Assembly (NCBI GenBank): GCA_958299035.1
Contig: CATQJL010000223.1
Location: forward strand, 82,962,255 to 83,026,254
DNA: 64,000 nucleotides
Source: Cylicocyclus nassatus
Taxonomy: Eukaryota; Nematoda; Chromadorea; Rhabditida; Strongylidae
Direction: 5' to 3'
The notes beneath the pieces are model-generated. The model was not told the DNA's origin. It ran no database searches and saw only the letters and a list, made by a program, of their open reading frames with translations. Shown here in pieces: positions 33,447 to 45,397 of the stretch (the first letter of the stretch is position 1; each line of letters begins with the position of its first letter). The translations under genes and the position numbers were made by a program.

Positions 33447-33556
33447 GGCCGCGTTTACACTGATTTCCAAGTTCGGAAACAGTTCCAGCACAGCGTTTGA
33501 ACTGAGCCGTTGTGCTGGAACTGTTCCCGAACTTCCAGATCAGTATGAACGCAGCC
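33447..33556. mobile_element. Small PIF/Harbinger-like foldback with TTA TSD
   Basis: 110 bp from GGCCGCGTTTACACTGAT to ATCAGTATGAACGCAGCC, with TTA on each side. The 3-bp TTA duplication fits PIF/Harbinger. It is the small relative of the 35546-36970 hairpin. Confidence 0.7.
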
Positions 33557-34599
33557 TTAGGACGATGCGCTTTCGCGTTGCAACATTCGTTGCGTTTACG
33601 GAGGCAGATATATCCTGTGCTGACTAAGTGCATCTCCTCGTTCTTTTCCTTAACTTCTCAAACTTAGATCAGCACGGTTTCACGGTAGGATGCCTTGGCT
33701 ACACGGATTAAGAATGACTGTGCGTAGAGCAAATGCACGAAACCTACCTCTTCGACTAATTCAATCGAAATGAGACATTGCACCCACGACAGTACCACAT
33801 TTCTAATTCAAGCTTATGCTTAGATGCACCTTGTATATACTTGGTGCAATCCAAACAATATCGCTTTGTACGTTAGCTCTTTCAAAGGAAAAAGTTGATT
33901 TCATATGTCCGGCCAAAACGTTCACTAACATTCTATCTAATGTTTAAGTACTTTTCAGTGTGGTATGGCCTGTGTAAGAACAACAAACGCAGTGTCCAAC
34001 TTGATGATAATCAATCAAAGTTATATACTACTCACGAAATTTCAATAATTACGATGCATATGACTCACAATCTGTGCAGAGCCTATGCATGTGCTTGTAA
34101 ACGCTGGTGTCTTACAGACTAATTTATGCGCTGTAAAATCAAATTGCCTCCCCTTGTCCAAAGGTCTAACACGTGTGGCCAGCGCGTTGGAAGTCCTGCT
34201 TTCCACCTGTGTCAAATTAGCAATAAACTCACCGAACATCACGAATGAAATGGAGAAAGCTTTTCATTTCAAATGCACTGTCATAAGTAACCGGTAATTT
34301 CATATGAAAGGGTTCTTTCGAATGGAGAACGAATACTTATTCAGAATGAATACTAAACTTTTGAAAACTCAACAGTTGCCATTATAAAAACTGATAATGC
34401 AAGTTACGTCTTTGAGCAAAAATCTTTCAATTTCGTCTAGTAGAACCTCTGGAATTCGAAGAAGTGAGCGCCTGCCACGTTTTGGCGCCGTTTTCGCATG
34501 CAATTGAACTTTTCGTAGTTTTTTGAGTTGCCGGGGAAAATATTGCGGATTTATATGCCGAACATAATCGTAACTTAGCAAAAAGTTTGCATACTGAAC
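33557..34599. other. No firm gene; one possible exon at about 34120-34208, minus
   Basis: The minus strand between an acceptor (TTTGACACAG) and a donor (GTAAGAC) is open for about 30 codons (VESRTSNALATRVRPLDKG...). No partner exon was confirmed. Confidence 0.25.
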
Positions 34600-34813
34600 T
34601 ACTTTTGCGGCTAAAAAGAAAAGTGAATCCGTCTGAGTGTGATTTTCAAAGGATACACTGAACGGATCCGCTCAAGCTTTTGCATACTGGACTTTTAAGC
34701 TGCTAGCATGCTTGGCTGGAACCTGCTCTACGAATTTCGTAACAGACACACTCTCACACAGACACACACACACAAACACGTAAACACCCTTAGCCCGTTA
34801 TTATAAGTCATGT
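34600..34813 (-). mobile_element. TTATAATAACGGGC repeat family, copy 3, partial
   Basis: Has CTACGAATTTCGTAAC, short (CA)n, GTAAACACCCTTAG and CCGTTATTATAAG, as in copies 1 and 2. The rest is missing or diverged. Confidence 0.55.
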
Positions 34814-35545
34814 TATTCTCTCTACCTATATATATCAGCTTGGATATCCATCAAGAATCCTGCTATGAATAGTTAAAATGAATGTATTGCCATTACAAGA
34901 GATCTCTTGCCCCCTGCTATCATTATGCAAGCTTACATCTGCACATAATATATATAACTTGACGCACTGAGTATAACATCAGTTGCGTCCGCCACTGTTG
35001 TGCGGGCTACTGGTCTTATGGTGGACTGAGGTTGGCACTCTCGTTTGCTTTTCAGTACATTGCACCAGGGAAGGTCTAACGGGCAGCGTTTGACGAGACG
35101 TTTGGCGGTGTACTGAATTTACGAATACCTACGATCCTTTTCAGACTCCTGACGAAGACGAATTGTTCGAAACGTTGAGTCAATTAAGTTCCACCAATTA
35201 ACTTGGTCTCGGCATAAGAAAATCCTACACAATGATCAAAACGAAAATGCCCAGGTTCAAAGAAGAGTTCACATGAAAAAGCTCCAAAGTTTGAAAATCT
35301 GACTGCTTACTTATTTTCTGTCATGCTCTTCATTGAAAGGAGAAATAGTTTGATTCTTGTCAATGAACATGCACCTAACCTCTGACAGATAGTAAGCCAA
35401 TGCAATTTATCTGGTGCTTTTTGAATACTCGCATTAAGTTGTAACAGCCGGAGAAATCACGCCTCTTCACCGTCTCCCGTAAACAGAAACGGCGGTAGTC
35501 CCGCCACGAATACGCTGTTGGGCGCGCCATGGGGTACGTAGCAAA
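34814..35545. other. Possible Penelope-type 3' fragment near 35110-35215
   Basis: CTGACGA (35149-35155) followed by GAAACGTTGAG (35169 on) resembles the CTGAAGA...GAAACGTTAGCC motif in the 3' end of the intact Penelope-like element. No protein-coding part is present. Confidence 0.35.
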
Positions 35546-36970
35546 GGCTGCGTTCATACTGATTCCCATGTTCTGGAACTGTTCCCGCACAGTTCTCGCA
35601 CTGTGCTGAAACTGTGCGGGAACTGTGCGGGAACAGTTCCAGAACTGTGCTGCATGCGCTGCAGCCGCCCGCACGACGGCGGGAGTTGGAGAATTTTGAC
35701 CGTTCTCAACGGTTTTTCTTCCAGATTTCGCTCTTTTTGGCCTTAATCCTCCACCCCGCTTCCCTTTTTGATCAGCAGCACTGCGAACTCGAAGCGGGGT
35801 TGAAGAATGAGCGCTTTTCTGCGCCGTGTATTCGGAAAGATGGGCTATCGTGCGATTGTTCATTCTGTCTTCTTGTTTTTTGCTCAAAACTAATACTTCA
35901 TTTGTTCCAGGAAGCGGCTGCCCAGTTTCTATAGCCATCTGCCACAAATTAGGGAGTAGGAGAAATCCTGAAATTGCATGAGTTGGGACTTGTCTCTTGT
36001 TTTTCATGATTTTGGGCGTTTTAGCCTTGTTCGTTTTTCCATGTCGTTGCTTCTCCGTTCTTTCTTCTACGCCGATTCTCCTAGTGATGAGAAAAGCTGT
36101 GAATTTGAAGCGGGGTTAAGGATTGAACGCTGTTCTGCTCCATGTATCCGGGAATATGGGCCTTCGTGCGCTCGTCCATTCTCTCATCGCTATTTTTGTT
36201 CAGACCTACTTCATGTGTTCTAGAGACTTGTCTATTTCAATTTTAATACGATGCGAGACTACGCAGCGACTTGTTAGTACACGTGAATAGGTCTGAACAA
36301 AAATAGCGATGAGAGAATGGACGAGCGCACGAAGGCCCATATTCCCGGATACATGGAGCAGAACAGCGTTCAATCCTCAACCCCGCTTCAAATTCACAGC
36401 TTTTCTCATCACTAGGAGAAGCGGGGTAGAAGAAAGAACGGAGAAGCAACGACATGGAAAAACGAACAAGGCTAAGAAGGCCCAAAATCATGAAAAACAA
36501 GAGACAAGTCCCAACTCATGCAATTTCCGGATTTCTCCTACTCCCTAATTCGTGGCAGATGGCTATGGAAACTGGGCAACCGCTTCCTGGAACAAATGAA
36601 GTATTAGTTTTGAGCAAAAAACAAGAAGACAGAATGAACAATCGCACGATAGCCCATCTTTCCGAATACACGCCGCAGAAAAGCGCTCATTCTTCAACCC
36701 CGCTTCGAGTTCGCAGTGCTGCTGATCGAAAAGGGAAGCGGGGTGGAGGATTAAGGCCAAAAAGAGCGAAATCTGGAAGAAAAACCGTTGAGAACGGTCA
36801 AAATTCTCCAACTCCCGCCGTTCAAAACGGTGCGGGGCGGCTGCAGCGCATGCAGCACAGTTCTGGAACTGTTCCCGCACAGTTCCCGCACAGTTCCCGC
36901 ACAGTTTCAGCACAGTGCGAGAACTGTGCGGGAACAGTTCCAGAACATGGGAATCAGTATGAACGCAGCC
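35546..36970. mobile_element. 1.4-kb PIF/Harbinger-like hairpin
   Basis: Two arms of about 680 bp are almost perfect reverse complements around a spacer near 36225-36255. Ends are GGCTGCGTTCATACTGAT and its inverse, flanked by AAA on each side (3-bp TSD). Near each tip, GTTCCCGCACAGTTC-type units repeat in tandem. The 210- and 176-codon ORFs in the arms are mirror copies of each other and show no transposase motifs. Confidence 0.85.
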
Positions 36971-37335
36971 AAAGGGTGCAATGACTGTGAAATCCGTTCT
37001 GTGTTGTCAATTTTTGCTGCACTTTTGAGGGTGCACAAGCAACTGGCCTTTTTATTGAGACCATTGATGTTGTTCATAGATGAATAAATGCACAGCTCTG
37101 CATGTCAGACCAGGCCCATGATGATGATCGCATTCAGACTGATTCCGATTGAGCGGAAAAGGGCCGAATTCAATCAGGGTGCGATCTGGATTGTAAGCAG
37201 TTATGCCATCACTTTATCGCGCTGGTTCAAGAATAACGTAGATAACCGTGCAAGAATGGGAGGTGCCTGTACATGGCAAATTATGTAAGGAAATGATGCG
37301 AGGATGCTACCTTGTATTACACCGGTTGTGGCTCT
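36971..37335. other. No firm gene
   Basis: Open minus-strand stretches here (e.g. SCTVIYVILEPAR) could be downstream exons of the ORF at 37336-37479. Splice phases were not conclusive. Confidence 0.3.
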
Positions 37336-37479
37336 CTATTCTGCTTTTGGAGGTTCAATGATTGTAATGACAAAACTCACGCCTGGAGGAAGTCTTTTGA
37401 TTGTTTCCCATATACGGTATTTTTCAGTAGCGCGAATTGATACCAGCTGGATGAAAAAGAATACTGTCCATCGAAACAT
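37336..37479 (-). CDS. Possible secreted small protein or first exon
   Basis: From ATG at 37479: MFRWTVFFFIQLVSIRA looks like a cleavable signal peptide (basic start, hydrophobic core, small residues), then TEKYRIWETIKRLPPG and a donor-like GTGAGT, or read-through to a stop after 47 codons. I favour a signal-peptide exon of a spliced gene whose next exon lies at 37200-37300. The family is unknown. Confidence 0.3.
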   Translation of the reverse strand: MFRWTVFFFIQLVSIRATEKYRIWETIKRLPPGVSFVITIIEPPKAE

Positions 37480-38227
37480 GACCGGTTGATGTGGTGATTT
37501 GCAAATGATTAAGAACTGCTTACCGAGAATCGCCGATAACAACCTAGTTGGAATCTAATACTCGAGCAAACAAACATTAGGTTCTGTAGAGGAGGGGGAG
37601 CGAAGACGCTCTCGTATGAAAAGCTATCCCGGAGTACAGTGCATGCTTTTACAGCTTTCCAGATATATAGAAGAAGTCCGTCTCAAGCATTCATCATATG
37701 GCAATACAATTTATGGTTAACGGAATAGTTGAAATTGTAGTTATGATCAAGAGCACGTTATTTGCAGGAGATGTGCTGTTTTCTTTTGTGGGCTGAGAGG
37801 GAGGCTAGATGGTTCAGAAGAGTTTAACTTCAACGTCAGCCTACACTGCTGCGTCCCCTGTATCATTACTGCGCCATGCACGAGCACCGACACTAAATAA
37901 TGGAAATTCAAATTTTTCAAAGTTACAAAACTACCAGATGTAATTGCAACTATTAGGGTGTCTTCGGCTATTCACTGAGTTGCTCCTTGCGTATTAAATG
38001 CTATGCAAGGAAAAGAGAATCGTTGATTTGCCCCAAACATTCTTCACACCTTGATATTCTCCACACATTGCGACATGCCGATCGTTGCCATTTCCACTCG
38101 ATATCATGCAGGCTGCAGCATAAATACCGGTGCGTATATCTTTCGGTGCCGAAGGGATACAAGACGGGCTTCACGGTTTTCAAGCACTTGTTTTCGCCAG
38201 TTATTATGTAATGCAAGTTTAGAAAAT
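37480..38227. other. No gene recognised
   Basis: Unassigned. No promoter element or exon could be supported upstream of the signal-peptide ORF. Confidence 0.3.
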
Positions 38228-39250
38228 ATTAGGCTGTCCCGAAAGTTTTGTCCGTTTTTTCAACCTCTCATAAAAACACGTGGAACGAAGATAGGAAAAC
38301 GCTCTAAGTACTACCCGACGCATCTTTCCCTCCTCTTTCTAACTGTCATGCAAGTATGCCGATTACCTTTTTGTTCACTGAGATAAACGCCGAAATTCCG
38401 AACCCATGGTTTTTACTATGTCCAAGTTTGGCAATTTTTCACAATCTTTATTTATGACTTTCGGAAAAGCTTTGATAGCGATCAGATAGAGTAAACAACG
38501 GGCAATGTAATGCAGTTTTTTGGCGCATTCAGCTGGCTTCTCAATATTTTTTAGGATAATTTTTCCAAAAGCCTTCACTTTTGCGAAGTTCCAAAATGCA
38601 GAAACGCCTCGAACACCAAAAAACATCGGATTTTGAGGCTTTCAAAAGTCGATTACGATTATTCACTATATTTACTAAGCAACTGAGCGTTTACCGCTTC
38701 GAAATATAAGATTGCACATTTCACATGTACAGGCTGGGGCGGAGTCAAATTCAAGAATTACGAAAATTTTATCGCTGAAGGCCCCACAAATCGGAGAGAA
38801 ATACACTCACTAGAAAGAGGAGGAGAAGCTGCATCGAATAACACCTTAGTTGTGCGCCGTTTCATGATCTCTGGCTTTTGGCATCACCAAAAATGGAATT
38901 TGGCAGCATCAGAAAAATAATCCTAAAGAACTTTCAAGGCTAGGTATAGTTGCCGTAAAATGGCATTATATTGCCCTTGGTTTGCTCTATCTAACTGTTA
39001 CCGGAGCTTTTCCGAAAATCGAAAATGAAAATTGTGAAAAATTGCCAGACTTGGACATAGTAAAAAAAAACCATGGGTTCGAATTTTCGGCTTTTATCAC
39101 AGTGAACAAAAGAGTAATCGGCATGGGATCACAACAGTTAGAAAAAGGAGGAAAAGATGAGTCAGGTAGTGCTCAAAGCTCTTCTCTATTTTCGTTCCAC
39201 ATGTTTTTATGAGAGGTTGAAAAAATGGACAGAACTTTCGGGACAACCTA
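38228..39250. mobile_element. Hairpin mariner-type MITE 1 of a row
   Basis: About 1 kb, ends TTAGGCTGTCCCGAAAGTTT and AACTTTCGGGACAACCTA, TA at the left. The arms are mirror images around about 38740. No transposase. The right end abuts the next MITE, so one TA appears shared. Confidence 0.82.
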
Positions 39251-40197
39251 TTAGGTTGTCAAGAAAATAATGTCCGTTTTTATTTGCTTGCTTTGACAAA
39301 GCAACCAGACTCAACCCAACAAAGAGTAAGGGGTACTGTTCGATAGAGCAAAGCAAGCTCTACAAGATGGCACTCAAGTCTTTGCGCCATGCTCGATCCA
39401 TCGAGAGTTCGAACTCAAAATCTAAAGATTTTCAAATGCCCAAAAAATCGAAAAAAATCAGATCTTCGTCCAAATAATTTCTACGGACCTCCCACTCGCT
39501 CACATCAATACTATCAATATCTGATATCCATATGTGTGGTTGCCGTATTTTTTCCTCGACTAGAAACTGAGAAAACGAAAATTTCCCTGATTTTCTCAAA
39601 GCAATGCTGAGCCGTTTTTGCATATGTAGTTCTATACTACAAGCCTAGGTAAGCATAACTGTAGGTTTTCAGCCTATTTCGAGCGGTACTTTTCGAGAAA
39701 TGTCGATTTTAGCACTGAAACTAAGAAGAAAAAATCCAAATTTGATATTTCTCGAAAACTATCGCTCGGAATGGGCTGAAAATCTACAGTTAAACTTATA
39801 TAGGCTTGTACTATAGAACTACATATGCAAAAACGGCTCAGCATTGCTTTTAGAAAATCAGGGAAATTTTTGTTTTCTCAGTTTCTAGTCAAGGGAAAAA
39901 TACGGCAATCGTACGTATGGATATCAGATATCGATAGTATTGATGTGAGCGAGTGGGAGGTCCGTAGAAATTATTTGGACGAAGATCTGATCTTTTTCGA
40001 TTTTTTGGGCATTTGGAAATCTTTAGATTTTGAGTTCGAACTCTCCGTGGATCGAGCGTGGCGCAAAGACATGAGTGCCATCTTGTAGAGCTTGCTTTGC
40101 TCTATCGAACAGTACCCCTTACCCTTTGTTGGGTTAAGTCTGGTTGCTTTGTTAAAGCAAGCAAATAAAAACGGACATTATTTTCTTGACAACCTAA
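39251..40197. mobile_element. Hairpin mariner-type MITE 2
   Basis: 947 bp, ends TTAGGTTGTCAAGAAAATAA and the inverse, TA both sides. The two arms are near-perfect reverse complements centred near 39720. The matching ORFs on opposite strands (MQKRLSIA...) are the same arm read twice. Confidence 0.88.
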
Positions 40198-40215
40198 TAA
40201 TATATTAGGTAGGTA

Positions 40216-41164
40216 TTAGGTTGTCCGGAAATTAATGCCCGTTTTGAATTTCAACCGCAATAAGTCATACACTTTTCACTTCTAAATAGGTTAAAAAGTA
40301 CCATTCGATAGAGCAAAGCGAGCTCTACAAGATGGTCATCCTGATTTTGCAAAAGCTTTCATCCACCTCGAGTTTCGAGCCAAAAACTAAAAAGACTCAT
40401 CAGCCTGAAAAAACAAAAAAATCGTAACTCAGCTCATATAAATCCTACAAAAATTCTTACTTGCTCATGTAAACACTATCTACATAAAACATCTATGTAC
40501 GCTTTTGCCGTATTTTTTCCTCCGTTAGAAATCAAGAAAACGGAAATTTTCATGCATTTGCCAAAGTGGTGTTCTGCCGTCCTCACATAGGTACTTGTAT
40601 ACTACAGGCTTGTAGAAGTCTAAGCGTAAATTCTCAGCCCTCTACAAGCTTTAGTTCTCGAGAAATTTGAATTTTAGCTCCGACCACCTAACTAGGGAAA
40701 GCTATATTCGGTATTTCTCGAGAACTAAAGCTTGTAGAGAGCTGAAAATTTGAGTCTGTACTTCTACATGCATGTGGTATACAGCTACCTATGTGGGGAA
40801 GGCACAGCATCACTTTAGCAAATGCATGGAAATTTCCGTTTTCTTGGTTTCTAACAGAGAAAAAAATACGGCAAAGGCGTATATAGATGTTTTATGTGGA
40901 TAGTGTTTACGTGAGCAAGTAAGAATTTTTGTAGGATTTTCACGAACTGAGTTACGATTTTTTTTTGATTTTTCGGGCTGCTGAGTCTTTTTAGTTTTGG
41001 CTCGAAACTCGAGGTGGATGAAAGCTTTTGCAAAAGCAAGATTGCCATCTTGTAGAGCTTGCTTTGCTCTATCGAATGGTACTTTGCAACCTATTTAGAA
41101 GTGAAAAGTGTATGACTTATTGCGGTTGAAATTCAATACGGGCATTAAATTCCGGACAACCTAA
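40216..41164. mobile_element. Hairpin mariner-type MITE 3
   Basis: 949 bp, ends TTAGGTTGTCCGGAAATTAA and the inverse, TA both sides, symmetrical about 40690. Same design as MITE 2 but a different terminal sequence. Confidence 0.88.
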
Positions 41165-42187
41165 TAAGAAAGTTTCCGGACATTTTCACGCTAAAATTGT
41201 TATTTCTCGGGTTGTAATGCATCTACGAACGAGAAAATTTGTAGTTGTACTCTCATATATACGCGGCTTATACCTGTGCAGGTGGGAGGAGCTTAGGGTC
41301 AATAGGGGCGGAGTTTGTCACTTTTCGATTATCTCATTGATTAAGCTCAAATTCCATACAGACTTTGCATATATGTATGTGATATACTGACTCATGAGTC
41401 AGTATCTTCATAGGATTGCGGAGAATCAACGCGAACCACAGAATTACAGAATCATAGAATCACAGGTAGCTAATGCGTGTGATAGTTGTTATGAGAACAA
41501 GGCTTTATCTCTTTGCTTCACAGACATCCTTTGTATTATGTTTATGTATTTGATGTATATGTTTATGTGTTTGCTGTATATAAGCTGTAAGAAATGGCTC
41601 ACTGTCCTTTTTTTCTTTCTTATTTGTTTAGCCTTTTCTCTACACACTCATTGCACGATAGGTTCTCCGCACTACACCTTCAGTAGGTAGTCACAGTAAC
41701 GTCAGTTATCATGTAATTGCACTTAGAATAGTTGTAAGATTTAGTTTAGCCCCTTTGCGCATTATTTGTTATTTGTTAGTCTCAATAAAGGTTTAATTAC
41801 CCAAGTTTGAGGTAACACTCGAACCGACTCGCGCACGTTCTCAAAGTCCCGCGTGGCAAGCTAGAGCGACCAAGTGTCAATTCATGTGAGTTCATGTCTA
41901 CTATAATTTGCAATATTTGTGAGTGTTACAGTGTTTACGGAAGGTGGAGTTCTGAGCTCGTCGAAATCCTATGGCTTCGAATATTCCGCCTTTATTTTCG
42001 AAATCCTATGTCTTCGAATTTTCGCCTTTATTTTCACAGGATTCATTAGTCATGGTTGTGGTTAGTACTTTCTTGTAGTGTTTGCTTTTCTCTATCCAAT
42101 GATGTACGGCATGCCCTATTTGGTGCTTGCATCGGAGCAAAATCATTGTGTAAATGCAATGTCCGAGAACTTTCTTACCAACCTAAT
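41165..42187. mobile_element. Mariner-type MITE, family A, left end lost
   Basis: Begins AAGAAAGTTTCCGGACAT without the TTAGGTTGG tip, which seems to have been replaced by MITE 3. It ends with GAACTTTCTTACCAACCTAA, and the tip is then duplicated (ACTTTCTTACCAACCTAG). The interior GTGGGAGGAGC and GGCGGAGTTTGTCACTTTT match 10805-11290. Confidence 0.75.
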
Positions 42188-43209
42188 ACCTGCTTTAACT
42201 TTCTTACCAACCTAGTACCTGCTTTATCCTTTGAATCTCAAAATCATCTTGTCAGCTGAAATGTACTGTATTAGGGCCAGGCATACATCACGCGGTTTCA
42301 TCGCTTCGCGATCCTCCTAACAAGACAACTGTTACGAGTCCATTGCATGCCGATCAACTTGAAATTTCGGTTGTGGCAGTTTTCCGATTCGTCTAATGGC
42401 GAATGTCGCAAACGAAATGCAAAATGATTGGCATGCAACGAACTCGTGACAGTTGTCTGTTGGGAGAATCGCGAGGCGTTGAAATCGCTTCGTGTATGCC
42501 CGGCCCTGTACGCAAGCACAACTTTACTAATTTATAGAATATCTGTTTCGTAATCTATTCGTCACAAAGTTATTATAGGTACGCATGCTTTTGCGAACAA
42601 AAAAAAAATCATATTCTGCAGAAGAACTTTCTTCTCACAAAACTGTTGCGTGTATGCAGGATTCGGTAAAAAAATCATATTTTGCAGGAAAACTTTCTTC
42701 TTACAAAATGCGTCTGGAAAACTTAGCGATGGTACAAAGTGTAGAACTTAACTCCAGAACTTAAAGGCAGTGTCCGGAAAAGCTTGGGCGTTTTGTAATT
42801 ACAGTGCCATGCGAAAGTGGGCCCGCTCGGACGCGTCATTGAATGCTCAGAATCCCAATTATTTCCTGGTACCATTGGCAAAATCTGTAGCCTTTTTTAT
42901 CGTGTAATCTTGGGAAAATCCCTTCAATCAGGGAAAAAGCTTTGAAAAGCTTGCTTGCTGTTCATGAAGAAGCATGGAGTGCAATCTTTATTGCAGGGCC
43001 GTACTTACTGTGAAGACGCCAGATTTTAACAATTGCTTGATAAGATAGCTTTTCTTTTTCTGAACCGTGATTTGTCCCTGGTTCCAAATATGAAATCGAG
43101 AATCCGCAAAAATCCCGAAAATCTCCATTTCGGAGAACTCATAGGCCGGGTTTCCAGAACGGTGATTGGATAAGCGCGCTCAAATGGGCGGGCATGGATG
43201 GGGGTCCTC
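42188..43209. other. Small GGGCCAGGCATACA foldback at about 42272-42508; rest unassigned
   Basis: GGGCCAGGCATACA and TGTATGCCCGGCCC face each other about 235 bp apart, with matching arms (CATTGCATGCCGATCA against TGATTGGCATGCAACG). Beyond it, a TTAAAGGCAGTGTCCGG end lies at 42768. No gene was seen. Confidence 0.5.
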
Positions 43210-43540
43210 GTGCATCTTCGCTATTCCGAAGCGATTTTGTCGCTTAGACAATCTAGGGGATACCTCCGGCGGGCAAATGGCGCGAGTCTGCCACTTCGCG
43301 CTCTGGAGCGCTGCGGAGCCGTGCCATTTCACCGATTTTGGTGCTCCGGGGCTCTCCCAAAAAAGGCGCACCTCCGGGGAAGAGATTTTCGCGTCCCGAA
43401 GAAGGGTCCCACTCGTTCACCGTGACGTCACCGTGATGTCATGGTGACGTCACAAGCAGGCGAATGGGACCCCTCATTTGCTCGTCGGAGGTATCCCTTC
43501 GACTGTCTGAGCGCTTCCGAAGCGGCATTTTGCGCCGTGA
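43210..43540. mobile_element. Foldback with paired TGACGTCA motifs at its centre
   Basis: Arms TTCCGAAGCGATTTTG...GGGATACCTCC and the inverse GGAGGTATCCC...CGCTTCCGAA. The centre (43420-43455) has GTGACGTCAC twice around GTGATGTCATGG. The palindromic TGACGTCA equals the CREB-type site, but inside a repeat it may be only part of the hairpin. Confidence 0.6.
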
Positions 43541-43640
43541 CTTGGACATTGGCTTGACATGAGGCCTTACTGTTATGCTGCCAAAAGCTCAACACCCTCA
43601 ACTTAGGGCGGACGGTGCCTTCAAGGTGGACAGTTTGTAT

Positions 43641-45397
43641 TATACTTGGGGAAATTCGAAATTTTTTTCGAATATTCGAATATTCGAATATCGAATATAT
43701 TCGAAAATTGAAAATTTCGAATATTCGAATATCGAATAATATTCGAAAATCGAAATTCTCGAATATTCGACTATCGAATATTATTCGAAAATTGAAAATT
43801 TCGAATATTCGACTTTCAAATAATATTCGAAAATCGGAAATTTCGAGTATTCGACTATCGAATATTATTCGAAAATGAAAATTTCGAATCGAATAATACT
43901 CGAATATCGAATGTCATTCGTTATTCGAATTTCGAATATTATTCGGTTCTCGAATGTTATTCGATTTTCGAAGATCATTCGATTTTCGAATACTGACCGA
44001 ATGATTTACGTCATTGAGACTGCCTATGAAAGGCCAAAACACTAAGAATAAATTGTTTCATGTAAGTGCTAAGAATGGACACATTCTTATCTTACAATTA
44101 ACGATGGAAAAACGGTTTAGTCGTGACGTGAGGATACTTAGGAACTTAAAAGCTACTCCTGTGACGGTTGTGAAGAGGTTTTTCGTACTTCAAAGAAGAT
44201 TATATACCCTCACTGAGAGTTGCGATTGGATATATAGCGGTCGCAACAGTGTGTAGATCTGTAGGCTGACATCAACTTAGAGTATGGGGCGATTTATCAA
44301 TCGCTTTTTACTGTTGTAAAATTATCGTAAGACTGAAGCAGGTTTCAAAACATCAAGAGCCATTTCCCCAAGAAAAAGAATCAAAAGGGCTGAAAGTTTT
44401 GCTTAAGATTTCTAAAGACACTCACTTTATGTAGAATTTGCACTCAACCGTAATGCTTTCTTTCAAAACTTACGCCAGATATCCTGTGTCCCCCAGAAAA
44501 GTTCCCTGTGAGTCAGCGTGCGTACGTGGTGCGACGCTGCCTTTCGCTCCTTTTGACACGTTTCTCCTGAGATCTCAACGGAACTTCCAGGTTAACACGT
44601 TACGTTCAAAATAGCGAAAGGCAGCGGCATGACGTGGTACCTTTGGGAAATTTGCTGGGAAACAAACGATACACCGTAACAAGTGTTTTGCAACGCCTTT
44701 CAAAAATGTGATTGCCATTTGAAAAGCTTAGAAATTCGCGCGTAGTAAAATCAGCACGTAAAAACACTGCTGCATAGATTTTATACCTTTTTGAGAACAA
44801 TTTTTTTAGATGTCTTATTTTGCAGTTGGTCTATAAGCTGGAGTTTCCTACTGTGATAATACACAATAAGAAAAACATGGGTGATTCGCTTTCTGCTGTA
44901 TTTATAAGCTGAAGCCATCCCTACTGGATGTTACCCAGAAGTCGGCATAAGACTTTGAGAGGTATTAGCGATCAAACGGTGTGTAGATACTTTTAAGACA
45001 TCCGGTGTACGCTATGCATATCGATTCTCGAATATTCGGTGCTTATCGAATTTTCGAATAGTCAATTCTTATCGAATTTCCGAATATTCGGTGCTCGGCG
45101 AATATTCGAATATTTGATGGACATCGAATAATCGAATGAATGACCCTCGAATATTCGACTATCGAATAATATTCGAAATTCAAGATTTTCGAATATTCGA
45201 CTTTCGAATAATATTCGAAAATGAAGATTTTCGAATATTCGACTATCGAATATATTCGAAAACTGAAAATTACAAATATTCGACTTTCGAATTTTATTCG
45301 AAATCTCAAATTTTCGAATATTCGACTTTTCGAATCATTCGCATTCGAATGATTTATTCGAATGATCGAATATTTATTCGATTCGGTCCCAAGTATA
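43641..45397. mobile_element. ATTCG-rich hAT-like element, copy 2, with large centre
   Basis: Starts TATACTTGGGG and ends CCCAAGTATA, flanked by the exact 8-bp duplication GTTTGTAT (43633-43640, 45398-45405). ATTCG palindromic arrays occupy about 43650-43990 and 45020-45390. The 1-kb centre holds unassigned sequence and, at 44810-45010, half of a mariner-type hairpin MITE, so it has taken later insertions. Confidence 0.82.

Noticed and set aside
33187..33633. 148-codon minus-strand ORF
   Set aside because: Runs straight through the small PIF-like foldback, so the frame is fortuitous.
35375..36984. 210-, 176- and 116-codon ORFs
   Set aside because: They are mirror images of each other in the two arms of one hairpin element and lack any protein motif.
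39432..40088. Similar ORFs beginning MQKRLSIA on both strands
   Set aside because: The same arm of a hairpin MITE read twice.
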